Assembly (NCBI GenBank): GCA_034336665.1
Contig: CM067568.1
Span: forward strand, 9,507,165 to 9,571,164
From: Luscinia megarhynchos
Taxonomy: Eukaryota; Chordata; Aves; Passeriformes; Turdidae
DNA length: 64,000 nt
Direction: 5' to 3'
Shown here: piece after piece, positions 46,087 to 58,127 of the stretch
Numbering within the stretch: the first letter of the stretch is position 1
Layout: every line of letters starts with the position of its first letter
Position numbers and translations under genes: made by a program
The notes under the pieces: model-generated
Database searches by the model: none
Seen by the model: only the letters and a program-made list of their open reading frames with translations
Told to the model about the DNA's origin: nothing

Positions 46087-46613
46087 GCGGCTCCCGGCCG
46101 GAGGCGGTGGGAATTCTGCCTCGGCCCGTGCTGCTGTGCGAAGCACGCTCCTCTATGCATTATTTCCTGATTTTATACTTGGCAAGCACTGTTTGTATGA
46201 AATTCTCTCTACTGCCTTCGCTACTTAGGATCCTTTTTGTACCTCTCTGACTTTCCCTGAGTACCTGTGCTGCTGGCTCGAGCACAGCAGCTTTCTTATC
46301 TCTGTTTGGCTCTAAAGCCTTTTTTATGCCATGACATGGAGAACTCCTGTAGGGAATCTGAGAAATTTATATATTTTAAAGTATTTTTCTTCCTTTTCTG
46401 GGTTTTGTACTAAACGTTGGTTGAATTGAGATCGTGAGGTGGTGGTTGATGCACTAAAAATTTGCATTGTTAAGCCAGTCCCAGATGGATTTTGGGTATA
46501 AGTTAAAAAAAAAGTAAACCAGGCCCCATTTATCCTTTATTTTCTCGTTGTAGATGGTACTTAAATGAGGCTGGTAATTTTTTCTGTGTCAGTAGTACCT
46601 CTGGGGTTTTTTT

Positions 46614-46636
46614 AATAATTATTATTATTATTATTT
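46614..46636. repeat. (ATT)n microsatellite in CHST14 3'UTR
   Basis: About seven ATT units in the AU-rich 3'UTR. Confidence 0.9.
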
Positions 46637-47062
46637 ACCATTGAAATATAACTAGAGATAGGATAATACCCCTTTTTTTGGGTGATTTTGGAAGTACAAC
46701 TATTTACCCAACATCATGTATCAGATGCAATATCAAGCCATCACATTCTGCTCTTCTCTCTGAATTGAAGCAATACAGACTCAGGATAAGATCAAAGTCC
46801 ATCCTCATCCATAGGATGGAAAACAGTTCCCATAGGCCACGTGCCAGCTTGCAACCTCGTGGGTCCCTGCGTGGAAACAACTGTGGAAAACCCCTTCCAC
46901 CAGCCATGTTTGAAACAATGGCAATTTGTGGATTGATTCTTCCTCCTTTAATAGCTGTGCACACCCTTTTTGTAGCTCTTGTATTTAATTATGTCTCTGA
47001 AATCTTAAAATTTTGGGAGGTGACACAGGATGTTGTTCCTGGGAGGCTGTGTCCTCATTTCT

Positions 47063-47068
47063 AATAAA
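47063..47068 (+). terminator. CHST14: CHST14 polyadenylation signal (AATAAA)
   Basis: The hexamer in 'ctaataaagtttttatacga' is followed within 30-50 bp by T/G-rich sequence ('gcctgttagtgcttttcctt'), a standard cleavage context. Confidence 0.75.
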
Positions 47069-49551
47069 GTTTTTATACGAATTAGCCTGTTAGTGCTTTT
47101 CCTTGGGATTATTTGTGTCCTTGGAGAGGACTCTGCCCCTCATGCTGAGCCACAACACAAAGGTGGGATGGATTGGTTGTTCCTGTTGTGATTAATTAGT
47201 GTTTTAATTGCCAGCACAGCACCAACAACACATGGAGAAGGGACATGTCAGAGCCAAATGCATAACAGAACATGGGGAAATGGGATGAAAAGCAGCAGAA
47301 TGGGCTACAAATTGCTGTGGAGTTGGTGCAAAGTGGTAAGGATAGGTTATGGAGCTGGCAACTTCCTGGGATTCTTCTCTTAATGTTCCTTCCCCCTTTT
47401 TAAGCTGTTTTCTTCATGATTTTAACTTTTTCGGAAAGAAGGGCATGGAGCTGCATCCAAGCCCACTGTTGGGGTAAGTGACCAAGAACAGTTTGGGCTG
47501 AGGGATTTTTACCTTTGCCAAGGGGCTCATGGCTGGGTATGAGGCCAGTGACTGGAACATTCATGGATTTGAGCTCCTGGCTGCATTCTGAATCTGCAGG
47601 CATCGATCCCAGGCAAAAAATGGGTCAGAAATTGGCTTCTCTCTCGTTGTGCCTGCTCTGAAACCAGCAGCATTCCTGTCTGCCCCCAGGGGCTTTGGTG
47701 CCCGCTGCTGGAGGAACTGGAGATCAGATCTCCAGCCAAAGGCATCAGATCTGGCTGCAGATCGGATTTTGTTTTGTAAAACAGATGCTGCTTGTGGGGG
47801 TGTGCTGAGCTGTAATTAAACCTGACCTCCAAGTCCCCCTAACTAGGGAGAAGTTGGTGAGACTTTCCTGTCTTTGCTTCTGGGAACATTTCCTGCTTGT
47901 TGGTGATTTCATTTTTAATTAAATGATTCTTTCTCAGTAGTTTTAAAGGTTTTTGCTACTTGTTTGTTTATCTGCTGCAGCTTCTGTTCTCTATATTAAA
48001 ATTCTGTCTCTTGTCCCCTTAATCTAATTTACTGTGCACAGGATTTTGCTTTTCTCTGACTCTCTCACTCCTTTTCTGGGCATCACTGATCACCCTTTTC
48101 TCTTTAAATAAAGCAAACAGGTTCCCACCTCCTTGTATGTCCCCATGAGGAGGATTTTAATTCAGGTAGAGCCTTGTAGCTTGGGAAGAGGTTTGTCTGC
48201 AGGTCAGCAAAAATGAGAAATCTATCGGGTTTCCATTATTTGGGCTTCATTTTATCTGTGACCAACATTACAATTCTCCATGACAGCTTTGGACAAGTAG
48301 AGTGGAAAAACAAGTCAGCTCCCTCTGCAGCTGTATAATTTCTTTCCTTTGTCAGGTGTTTCTCCAGGGTGGAATAAATCAGGAGGAGATTCCAGAGCTG
48401 ACAGCAGGCACTGGAGGTGAGAGGTGCTGAGCAGGATCCATCCATCCCCTGGAGCACAGGGAAAGGGGTGATGGCTGCAGGAGCAGGGAGGAAAGCATGG
48501 AGTTATGAACTGGTTTGGATCTGTTCCATCTGAATCCATCTGAATCTGGCAGCTCCTTTTCCCACCTTTGGTCGGGACATGTGGAATTGTCCTGCAGAAT
48601 CAAAAGGGAGTCTTTCCCCTTTTGAATTCTATTTTGTTAATCCTCAATTCTGCAGTGAATGCCCCAAACTTCCCCTAGTGAACAACCCGAGGTTTTGGCA
48701 TCAGGATTTGTCCCTGATTTTTCCTCACTTGCTTATTCCAGTTTTATGCTGATAAATCACATCCCTGACCCCGCTGCTCTCGTGTTCTCCCTGTAGAACC
48801 CTGTCCAGGGATGTGGAGACACCCCAGCGGTTTAATTCCACCTCATGACACAGAAACCTTCTGATGCTCTCAAAAGTACCACAATGTTACTATATTTTGT
48901 CATTTGTCACTTCTCCTGCTCAGTTTTTGGAAGTTGGAGCTGGTTTGGTGTTCCCTTGCAGACCGGGGAGCGGGACAGGTTGGGAACCTTTGCTGTTCCA
49001 AAAATCTCACTTCACGTGTCATCTTCTTTACTAATTCCAACACTACACCTGCAAAGCCTCGTTTCATCTTTCCCAAATCCCCGAGCTGTTGGCTTTTGGC
49101 AGTGTGACTCTGGGAAGGGGTTTGGAACGTGTTCTCTCTGGTCCCCATGCTCAACTCAGGGTGTATGTATTCTCTTATTTTCTGTGGGTCTTCTATGGAT
49201 TTTGCAGGAATAGCCAACTTCCTGGCCAGGCACTGGGGCTGAAATAAACACATTAAGGCTGCCAGTCGCCAAGCTGGCTAGTAGCCATGACCCCCGATCT
49301 AGTGGGAATAAAGCTTTGGGAATGGCGGCGGGAGAGAGCGGTGCCAGGGACGGCTGCTCTGACGCCTGCAGACGGCATCACACCAGCCTGGCTTCTGCTC
49401 CCCTTGGCTCCCAGCTCCCTCCTGATGGACCAGAGTCACCGCGGTGGGCACGAACATCCTTGGGATGTTCCTTTCCTGGCAGGCAGGATTTTGAAAGGGC
49501 CGAAAGAAAGCGTCTCCAATGGGTCTATTGTGTGTCGGGATATGTTGGTAT

Positions 49552-49665
49552 TCATAGAATCCCGGAATGGTTTGGGTTGGAAGAGACCTTAAAGATCGTC
49601 AGGTTGCAGCCCCCTGCCGTGGGTGGGTTTGAGAGGGTGTCAGACACATCCCTGGATGAGGCTGC
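49552..49665 (-). mobile_element. CR1 LINE fragment (3' tail)
   Basis: It reads 'catagaatcccggaatggtt', then 'gggttggaagagaccttaaa' and 'gatcgtcaggttgcagcccc'. Only the terminal 110 bp remain. Confidence 0.9.
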
Positions 49666-51067
49666 TTGCCCCTGTAAACCAAGGAACTGAGGAAGGCTGG
49701 GATGGAAAGCGCCGTGCCCAAGCGCTGCCCCCTCCCTGCACCCCTCGGCTTTTATCGCAGCTATTTTGCATGTGAATGAGAACTTCCCCACTTCCTTCTG
49801 GGACTTGAATTGGCAAACGGGGAGTTGTTAAAAAATCTCCAGTCTTCAGCCCCGATGGTTGCCATGGAAATAATGGAAGTTGCATCGTGAGCAAAATATG
49901 TCCAGGCCCGTCGCCAGCGGGAGGGAGGAGGGAACACCTTGTCGGTCACGCACCTTCTGCCAGCGCCCATGGTTTTCCTTATCCTCGGCAGTTTGTCCTT
50001 TGGGTTAAAAGAGGAGAAATCAGAAGTGTCACGATTGGATGGGAAGGGCTTGTAGAACTTCCAGTGCTGGTAAATTCAGCAGAGCTGCCCCACATTTAGG
50101 ATCCCAAAAGATGTAGTGGGGTTGGAACCAAAGCTGGAATCCCATCTCAGGTAACAGGCAGGAGTCTCCTGTCTCAGTTATATCCAACCTCTTCTTCATA
50201 TCCAGGAATCTTCCAAGTCTGTTTTCCACTTGCCAATAAAGACAGACAAGGTGGCTTCCTTTTCTTCTGGGACAAAAACACCTTTGGATTTTAAACTCTC
50301 CAAAAGCCTTTTCCTTTGCAGACCCACAATTATAAACTGCATCTTCTGCTGCTTTCAGCAAATCTAAACATGATTTCGAGCCAAGAATCTTGAGGAATTT
50401 GATTTATACCTCTCCAAAATGCTAATAGGAGCCACAGAATCCTTGCTGAGCTACGAGAGGGACTAAAATAAATCTCCATCAGGGTTTGTCCATGAGCTGC
50501 AGAGCTCTTCAGTGTGGAAACTGCACCTTTCAGTAGCTCTGGTGAGTGATATTTGCTGGTGGGAGCTTGGAATGGGAACAACAGGGCACTCTGGGGCCTA
50601 AACACATCCTTCTGCTCTCCTGACAGCACCAGGGGCTTGGGAGGAAGCTCAGAGCAAAAATCCTGTTTATTGCTGCTGGAGAGCATCAGGTGAGGAGGAA
50701 AACAGGGCTGTGGGAACCAGCAGCAACACACAGGTGCCTGAGGAAACCCCTGGTGGAAGTTGCCACTGTTTGAAGGAATTTTAAGGTGCCAGAGTGAGGA
50801 GTAAAGCACAATGAGCATGGCTGAGTGTAGGCTCAGATCCCCTGCCAGCAGCAGAGCAGAATTGAGAAGGTTCAGGCTCATTTCTAACCTGGGAAAGGGC
50901 CAGGCAGGGGGAACAGCAAAGGCTCGAGATTTAAAATGTAAAAACATAGTTAATGCATATAAATATCTGGATCCCTATGCTGCTTGTTCATCTCACACCT
51001 CAATCCCACCTCCTGATCATTAGCAAGTGCATGTTCAGCTGATGAGAGCCCAGCGAGCCTGCCCTTT

Positions 51068-51190
51068 GGGGAGAATCCCAGAACGATTTTGGTGGGAGCA
51101 GACCTTAAAAATCATCCAGTCCCACCTCCTGCCAGGGGCAGGGACACCTTCCACGACACCAGGTTGCTCCAAGCCCCATCCAGAATCAAG
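51068..51190 (-). mobile_element. CR1 LINE fragment (3' end)
   Basis: It reads 'gagaatcccagaacgatttt', 'accttaaaaatcatccagtc', 'gggacaccttccacgacacc' and 'ggttgctccaagccccatcc'. It is truncated at both flanks. Confidence 0.88.
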
Positions 51191-52429
51191 GTGTTCTGTG
51201 GGATCATGGGGGTCACGAGGCTTCTGGGGGCTTTGGAGGAAGCAGCAGCTGGGGATGAGGAGCTGGGGACACTTGGGGCGGCCACGAAAACATCTGGTTT
51301 GTGGCAGAGCCCTGAGAGCAGGGCAGGGCTGAGGGGTCTGTCCTGCTGAGCGCTCACAAAGAGCCCCCTGGAGCCGGGCCTGGCTCCGGCAGCAAATTCC
51401 TGTCGCTGCCAGGAGGATGCTGAGACACAAAGTCTGCGAGCCCCGCGGCCGCCCCGGGCACTCGGCTCCTTCCTGCAGCAGCTCTGCGGGAATCCACCCT
51501 CCGCTCGCTGCCTTCAGACAATCCCTTGTTAAAAATCGCTTTAGCCAAGCCTTGCAATAGCGAGGGTGAGCCCTGCAGCGTTCCAGTGGATCTTTGAAGA
51601 TTGCTAAGTGGCGGGTGTCCTCCGGGGTGGGCTGGGGCAGCTGCCTTGGTGGGGACACTGCACGGCTCCAGGCTGGGATGCTCCTGCACACCCCATCCCG
51701 GGCAGCCCTCCGCTCTCCCAGGGCTCAGCCCCGCCTGTTTGGGCAGCGTTTATCACAACCCCACCCTCCCCGTGGCTCCCGATTCCAAACCTGCTCCGTT
51801 AGAGCGCTATTTTAACGGGGGGTCTGCCAGCTGCTCCCTCCCATCCACACGCGGCCCCGGAGGGCTCGGCAGAATTCCCCATCCCACAGGGACTGCTGGC
51901 AGGAAGCAATCTGGCAGACAACATGTTTAGAGGAGACTAATGTCTCGGAGCCACCGAACCATTTAATTGCCAATAAACGCAGCCCACATGTAAATAATTA
52001 TGGAGACCCAGGAACTGTGTCGTCTTCCGTGGAAGGAGGGAGCTGGCAGCCTGGAAACACCCCATGGCAAGGGGAGAAATTAAGATTTCTTGTAAATGCA
52101 GGAGGACTGAGAGTCAGGAAACCTGCCTGGATATTTCCAGGTGTTGCTTCAGGCTCAGGGTGGCCCAGGAGGTGACTGTTCCTGGCAGAGTGAGAAGGAC
52201 CAGGCTGTGCCTTGGGGTGAGTTTGAGGGTAAATCTTGAAAATTCACCCCTTTGCTTCACCAAGCTCTTGTAGCAACTCAGTGGGATTATTGCAATATCA
52301 TTTTTTGTGCCTCATTTTTGGGATAAAGAGCTGTGAGGATCCTAGTTCAGAACTTTGGAATCATGCATATTCTCAGCAATGCAGACTTTTCCTTCAGAGC
52401 TCTGGTAAAATCTGCAGAGACCCTTTGTT

Positions 52430-52700
52430 GCCCATCCCATTCCAGCCCCTGCCTTGAGCAGGGACACCATCCACTAGACCAGATTCCTCTCCAAGCCCTG
52501 TCCAACTTGACCTTAGACACTTCCAGGGATGGAGCAGCCACAGCTTCCCTGGGAAATCCATGCCAGGACCTCACCGCCCTCACAGGAAAGGATTTTTTCC
52601 CAATCTCTCATCCTGCCCTCTGGCAGTGGAAACCATTTCCCCTTGTCCTCCAGGCCCATATCCCAAGCCCCTCTGCAGCTCTCTTGGAGCCCCTTTAGGC
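52430..52700 (-). mobile_element. CR1 LINE fragment lacking its 3' tail
   Basis: The usual 'catagaatggtttgggttgg' opening is absent. The match begins near 'ccattccagcccctgccttg' and continues 'cagggacaccatccactaga', 'ttccagggatggagcagcca' and 'ccatttccccttgtcctcca'. Loss of the 3' end implies a later deletion rather than ordinary 5' truncation. Confidence 0.85.
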
Positions 52701-53699
52701 ACAGGAAGGGCTCCGAGGTATCCCTGGAGCCTTGGGCATCCCCAGCGCCGCCTTTCACCTCCTGAGGTTGCTCTGGTTCCATTCCTGAAGCGGGAGGGTG
52801 TCACCAGGCAGAGCCCCCCACTGTCACCGCCAGAGGAGCCGCCTCCATCCAGTAATTTGGCTTTTCCCAGGGGGGGCTGATGAGTTCCTATGGCAACCAA
52901 GAGCCGCTCTGCAGCGCTTCCCGGCGTGGCAATCAGCGCTCACCTCATTTATGGAATTAGCGCCCGTGGCCTCGCCCTCATCCCGCTCACCACCGCCGGG
53001 AGATGGGCTGGAGCATCCGGGGGGAGCCAGCCACCCCCTGCCTGGGGGACCTGCCTGGAGCAGCACCCCAGCTTCTCTGCTGCCAGGGGCGGTGGGGTGA
53101 CTCCATCCCTGCTGCAGGAAATGTCTGGATCTCCCGCATTGCTTCCAGAATTGCAGTAAAAATGATGCTTTGAGTGGGAGGGTTTTATTTTAGAGTGTCT
53201 CCCAGCCCTGCTCCGTCCTTGGCATACTGGAGAGTCCCAGGCAGTGGCACCAAGCCAGGGATGTGTCTGTAGGTTTTTGGGGACTGGTACAAAGCACCCC
53301 ATCCCTCATTGTCACCTTGGGGAGCAATGTTGAGCTAAGTGCCAGATTTGTCCCCCGAGCGAGGGCATGGTGACCGTGGTGTGTGACTAAGGAGATTCTT
53401 GGCATCTGCTGCGGGAGTGGGATGATGGATAAAACAGATGAATCAGGAGTAGACTGGGGTTTAGGAAATCTTGGTTAATTTGCTGCAGCGAGGGCTTGCT
53501 ACGCTCACAGAATTAAAGTGTGAGCGCTCGCAAGGACAGAGGAGGAGGCACCGGGGGAATACAGCATCAGCCACAAGCCATCCATAAACCAGCTCTGGTG
53601 CTTTCAATAATTCAACCATGCTGGAAGATCCAGCAGACCACAGAGAGGTGATGTCCATGGCAAGGTGCTCAGTCTGCCTGATCCACTGGGATCCAGCTA

Positions 53700-53835
53700 C
53701 CAAGTGTCCAAGGCCAGGTTGGATGGGGTTTGGAGCAACCTGGGCTGCTGGAAGGTGTCTCTGCCCCCAGCAGGGGATGGAACTGGGTGGGATTTAAGGT
53801 CCCTTCCATCCTATCCCACATTCCCTGTGATTACT
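53700..53835 (+). mobile_element. CR1 LINE fragment (3' end)
   Basis: Sense copy: 'caagtgtccaaggccaggtt', 'ggagcaacctgggctgctgg', 'atttaaggtcccttccatcc'. About 135 bp. Confidence 0.9.
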
Positions 53836-54080
53836 GTGAGCCTGAGCTGTATCAACTGTGCTTTTTGCCAAAAGAAGTGAAGATAAGTCTGATTTACTCC
53901 TGTACACGTCACAAACCTGCCTCTTTAACCAGAGCCAAGACCTGGGAAGAGAGTTGGCCAGTTTGTACAGCCCATGGAATCTGCCCAGAGAAATGCCAAA
54001 GATGCAAGCCCTGTCAAGGAAATCAGAAGTAGTGGATTGAGTCAAAATGTTATTCACAATAAACTAGGAAATAATTGCAT

Positions 54081-54103
54081 TGATGATGATGATGATGATG
54101 ATA
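54081..54103. repeat. (GAT)n microsatellite
   Basis: About seven GAT units, grading into 'ataataaatg'. Confidence 0.9.
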
Positions 54104-54654
54104 ATAAATGAATCAACAATTTCTAAGCTTTTTCCAGATCCACAAATAAAATTTGCCCAATGATCCTGTTTCAGTGGAAGAACTTCTCTGTTATGGATGT
54201 TTTGCCATCACTGGTGACATCCAGACAGAATAAACGCAGTGAGAGGGGGACTAAAAGTCAATGGAAAATTACCAGGCAAATTTTGTTTGCTCTGCCTGAT
54301 TTGAAGACAGAGGAGGAAATTTCTAGGAGTACACATGAAAACAGTGTTGATCCTCCGTGTGCATTTAGAGCTGATGCTCATCTCATTTCATTCTGCAGTG
54401 CAGGACAAAGGGCCTCATCATCTGCAGCCATGGGAGAAACATGGATGGGGATCAAATAATGGGAATAATACCTTGCTTGTAGGTAAGCTCTTTCAAGTAA
54501 TCATCTCTCAAGTGCTTTTGAAAGAACATCACTGGAATAAATTATATTATCTGCCCCTTAGAGCTGTAAACACCTAAACAGGCTGCCAATATTTTCCCTT
54601 CCTGGGCTGTCCTGGCAGATGGGAGAGCTACAGACACCAAATCCTGGAGGGAAG

Positions 54655-54745
54655 AGGGTCACAGAATGGAATTGTTTAGGTTGGAAAAGATCTTTAAGAT
54701 CATCGAGTCCAACCATTATCAACCATATTTCAACCAACAAGAGAG
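54655..54745 (-). mobile_element. CR1 LINE fragment (short 3' tail)
   Basis: It reads 'gtcacagaatggaattgttt', then 'aggttggaaaagatctttaa' and 'gatcatcgagtccaaccatt'. The 'aaaagatctttaagatcatc' wording marks a younger-looking subfamily than the 'gggaccttaaagctcat' copies. Confidence 0.9.
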
Positions 54746-55374
54746 TTTGTGAGGAAGAAAGAGCCTCTGGGAGAATATTTTGCAAAACTCTTAATAATTG
54801 AGGATGATTTAACAAAAATATCCCCTTTATACCCCCTGGTTCCTGGGAGAAAAGCTTTGAGCCGCTTCCTGAGAAAAGCTCTGCAGAATCAGCCTTCAAA
54901 CATGTTTTCTTTCCTCATTTATCTGATTAATTTACTTTCATTAAGAAAACCAACCCTGTTCTCCTTTATACATCCAGTTTCTGTGAATCACAGACTGCAG
55001 CTCCGGGATTTCTGTGTTTATTCTCAGAAGTCACTCGGCTTTTAGCTCATCCTCCCAGAATAGTGTTTTCCCTTTTCCCGCAGATAATTTGGGGAATGAG
55101 CAAAACATCTCAACAGGGGGACCTGAGGGTGGGGATTTTCTTTCCCAGTGCTCAATAGCTGCAAGCTCTAGTCTGGTCTGGAAACATGGAAGAGGAAACA
55201 TCATCCTCTTTGTGGATCAGTTTTGTGGGATGGATATACGGATTTTAAATGGCCCTGCAGATAAATGCAGTGATGGGAATGAGTGGGTGGTGGAGCTGAG
55301 GGGAGAAAAAGGCTAAGAAGAGTAATTTAGGGTAATTTAGGGGTTTTAATTATGAGTGAATTAATAGAGATTGT

Positions 55375-55640
55375 ATTGGGATGAAATGAAAAGAGAAGGA
55401 ATCAACACCAGCAGTGACAGGACAAGGGGAAATGGCTTCAGTCAGAGAGAGGGCAGGGTTAAATGGGATACTGGGAATAAATTCTTGGCTCTGAGGATGG
55501 TGAGGCCCTGGCACAGGCTGCCCAAAGGAGCTGTGGCTGCTCCATCCCTGGAAGTGTCCAAGGCCAGGCTGGACACTTGGATGGGGCTTGGAGCAACCTG
55601 GTCCAGCACTAATCCCAGGACAGAACTAACCACATCCAAC
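55375..55640 (+). mobile_element. CR1 LINE fragment missing its 3' tail
   Basis: Sense copy: 'gacaaggggaaatggcttca', 'gagggcagggttaaatggga', 'gaggccctggcacaggctgc', 'ggacacttggatggggcttg'. It stops near 'ggtccagcactaatcccagg', so the last 60-70 bp are lost. Confidence 0.88.
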
Positions 55641-55719
55641 CTGGCATCCTCCTGGGAAGCGACTGAGCTGCAGTGAGAGGTTTCTGGGTTTTGTGGGATT
55701 CACATCAAGACACACACAC

Positions 55720-57041
55720 AGCCCAAGCTTTTGAAGCCTTTATTACAGGAAGGACAAAGAGGGACCTTCTGCCTTGGTTGGCCCCTCTGGGACGAGCAGC
55801 CCAGGGAAGCTGCAGGAAGCCACGGAGGGATCTGCTCTGTGGGAACGCGACAGAGGCCACCAGCACTGCCTGGGGTGGGTCCCTGTCTCTGCTGCCACCC
55901 CACAGAAGGTGAAGAGTCCTTCTAGGGCCACCAGGAGGGCCTCAGGCACTAGGTGAGTGAGCTCCTGGGTGGGCATAAGGGCAATGGATTAGGGATCCTG
56001 TTGGAGTCCAGGATGTGTCTGGATGCTCCCGAGATGCTGGCAGAGGTGGGAATGCTGGCCAGTGCCATGGGCAGGTCCCTGCAGGGCTGAGGAGCCTGGG
56101 GGCTTTGAGGTGCTGTCCCTGGGCATGAGGACCAGTGGGGGGTCATGGCTCAGCCCCACAGAGCACGACATGGGAGCTGCCATGGCCCTGAGCTGTGGTG
56201 CCTATGGGCTGTTCCCAAGGGTTTCTCTCCTGGGAAATCAAGAGGTTAAAACTTAGATGGGAATTGGGTGTAAGGAGATGCTGCTTTCTGCATGTGCTGC
56301 TTGCACAGAGAGGCCACAGAGGCAGCTCAGACCCCGAGGAGCGCTGACAAGCAAACTCAGCCTTCATCTGGCAGCTTCTGGGATAGAACAGCCTGGCACT
56401 GGGATTCCCACCTGCACTGCACGACCCTGAACATGGACACACACTGAGCTAAACTTCCCTGGGAGCAGAATTTGAGACATCATTCCCAGCAAACTCATCA
56501 CTTGAGATCTTTGGAGTCCTACTTGGCCATGAAGAGCAGCGATGACTTCATGGATGTGCCCATCTGCACCTTGGGAGAAACTGGGATGCCCTGCCTGGTT
56601 ACAGGGGCAGCTTCTCCAGCAGGCCAAGCAGGTTATGAGAGTCATTCCCATTACAAACATGTCCCCATCTGCACCTGCAGAATGCATTTCTCTGAGCCTG
56701 CATTGTCCCTTCACCAGTAAGGTGAATTTTAAAGGATAAACGCGCAGCAATTTCACGGCTCCCCGTGCAGGTCGACCTCTTCCCGTGGCACAAAGTGCTG
56801 CCTGTTGCTTAGGAACAATCTATATCCTACAAAATGAAGATGTGCTCTCTCCAAAGAGTTTTTTACACAATGGGTGTTCGCCTTGCTCAGACACTGATGC
56901 ACCTCCTGCATAAACCATGGGGTGAAGTCTTGGTGCTCCAAATGCAGCACTACAGCCAGCCGTGATTTGGGATTTAGGGATATGTCCCAGCGTGGTTTGG
57001 GATCCGGGGCCATGCAAACCCAACCCCTCGAGGTGCTCTGG
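55720..57041 (-). other. 3'UTR of the PRLHR-like gene
   Basis: Sequence between the receptor stop codon and the probable cleavage site. It carries no repeat that I recognise and no plausible coding exon. The boundary is inferred from the polyadenylation signal only. Confidence 0.55.
55739..55744 (-). terminator. Polyadenylation signal of the PRLHR-like gene (AATAAA, minus strand)
   Basis: On the minus strand AATAAA is followed about 20-35 bp later by a GT-rich element (complement of 'gacacacacacagccc', 55,708-55,723). That is a textbook hexamer plus downstream GU-rich element. It would give a 3'UTR of about 1.3 kb. Confidence 0.65.
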
Positions 57042-58127
57042 CTAAGGTAACCTTGACTGCAGAGCTATCTTGTCCGAGGCCCCGGTGGGAGCGTCTGCCA
57101 GGGTGGAGCAGGTGTTGAAGCGGGAAGCCTTGCAGGACGTGGTCCTGGAGCTCCTCTTCTTGCGGTAGAAGCAGCTGCTGAGCTGGAACCAGAACTTGTC
57201 GTGGAGGGAGGCGTAGATGAAGGGGTTGTAGCAGGCGGAGCTCATGGCGATCAGGTGGCACGAGACCTGGATGACGTTGACGTACCTCTTGTCCAGGATG
57301 GTGAACTCCTCGTCGATGTCGCGGATGAAGTTGACCACCTGCAGGGGCAGCCAGCAGACGGCGAAGCAGACCACGGAGACGGTGAGCAGCCGGAAGGTTT
57401 TGTGCTTGGTCCTGGCCCACTTGTGCTGGCAGTGAGGGGCGGCGCCCGGCACGCTCCTCCTGCGCAGGCGGTGGGCGATGGCGCAGAAGGACACGGACAC
57501 GGCCAGCAGCGGCAGCATGTAGGACAGCAGCAGCATCAGGCACGAGTAGAGCAGCCGCTCCCGCTCCTCGTGCCTCCAGAACTCCTCGCAGATGATCATG
57601 TCGTGGCCGATGGCGTTGAGGTCCAGGTAGTGGGTGTGCAGCGAGGTGGGCACGGAGGCGGCCAGGGACAGCAGCCAGATGGCGGCCACCAGGCCCAGGC
57701 AGGCCCTGCGGCCGAGGCGCCGGCGGATCGGGTACGCCACCACCACGTAGCGGTCGATGGCGATGGCCGTGAGCGACAGCACCGACACGAAGACGGTGGC
57801 GGCCTGCAGCAGGGTGACGAAGTGGCACATGAACACGCCGAAGAGCCAGCCCCGCTCCTCGAAGGCGTAGGAGGCCGTCAGGGGCACGCAGGCCAGGCAC
57901 ATGATGAAGTCGGCCACCGCCAGGTTCCCGATCAGGAAGTTGGTGGTGCAGTGCAGCTTCTTGGTGAGGGCGATGAGGAGGATGAGGAAGAGGTTCCCCA
58001 CGCACGCCACCGTCACCAGCGTGGCGTAGAGCGGGATGAAGAGCGGCTTCAGCTCCAGCAGCAGGTCCAGCCCCGCGAAGATCAGGGCGGAGTTGTTGTG
58101 CCAGGAGTCATTGGGCAGCTGAGCCAT
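57042..58127 (-). CDS. PRLHR-like: Prolactin-releasing-peptide receptor-like GPCR (RFamide receptor family)
   Basis: A complete 361-residue class A GPCR in one coding exon. The N-terminus has sequons at N6 and N11. Hallmarks are N45 in helix 1 (GNLFLILL), D73 in helix 2, C101 paired with C180, D125-R126-Y127, W151, C258-W259-L260-P261 in helix 6 and N301-P302-F303-I304-Y305. Blocks TNFLIGNLA, CVPLTASYAFEERGW, CEEFW and MSSACYNPFIYA match human PRLHR (GPR10) closely and set it apart from NPY receptors. The tail is Ser/Arg-rich with several cysteines for palmitoylation. Its position between CHST14 and CCDC32 differs from human PRLHR on chromosome 10, so it is probably a paralogue (PRLHR2 or C-RFa-receptor type) and not the direct orthologue. 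The start is ATG 58,127 because a splice acceptor lies 66 bp upstream. The ligand is inferred to be an RFamide peptide. Confidence 0.88.
   Translation of the reverse strand: MAQLPNDSWHNNSALIFAGLDLLLELKPLFIPLYATLVTVACVGNLFLILLIALTKKLHCTTNFLIGNLAVADFIMCLACVPLTASYAFEERGWLFGVFMCHFVTLLQAATVFVSVLSLTAIAIDRYVVVAYPIRRRLGRRACLGLVAAIWLLSLAASVPTSLHTHYLDLNAIGHDMIICEEFWRHEERERLLYSCLMLLLSYMLPLLAVSVSFCAIAHRLRRRSVPGAAPHCQHKWARTKHKTFRLLTVSVVCFAVCWLPLQVVNFIRDIDEEFTILDKRYVNVIQVSCHLIAMSSACYNPFIYASLHDKFWFQLSSCFYRKKRSSRTTSCKASRFNTCSTLADAPTGASDKIALQSRLP

Larger units (their letters stand above)
46087..47085 (+). other. CHST14: CHST14 3'UTR
   Basis: About 1 kb of AU-rich sequence follows the stop codon. It contains an (ATT)n run at 46,614-46,636 and ends shortly after AATAAA at 47,063-47,068. 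No other gene lies in it. Confidence 0.75.
47090..55719. other. Intergenic region between CHST14 and the PRLHR-like gene
   Basis: The genes on the two sides converge. I found no exon here. It contains six CR1 fragments, a (GAT)n run at 54,081-54,103 and ordinary unique sequence. Open frames up to about 218 codons (minus strand, 51,035-51,691) lie partly in CR1 or GC-rich DNA and match nothing I recognise. Confidence 0.6.

Noticed and set aside
44602..46146. 514-codon open frame antisense to CHST14, plus a 314-codon frame on the sense strand
   Set aside because: Both arise from the extreme GC bias and codon pattern of the CHST14 exon. Their residues (runs of Gly, Ala, Arg, Pro) show no domain, and the sulfotransferase frame explains the conservation.
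51035..51691. 218-codon minus-strand open frame
   Set aside because: It includes CR1 sequence at one end and low-complexity Pro/Arg/Ser content; no splice or start context supports it.
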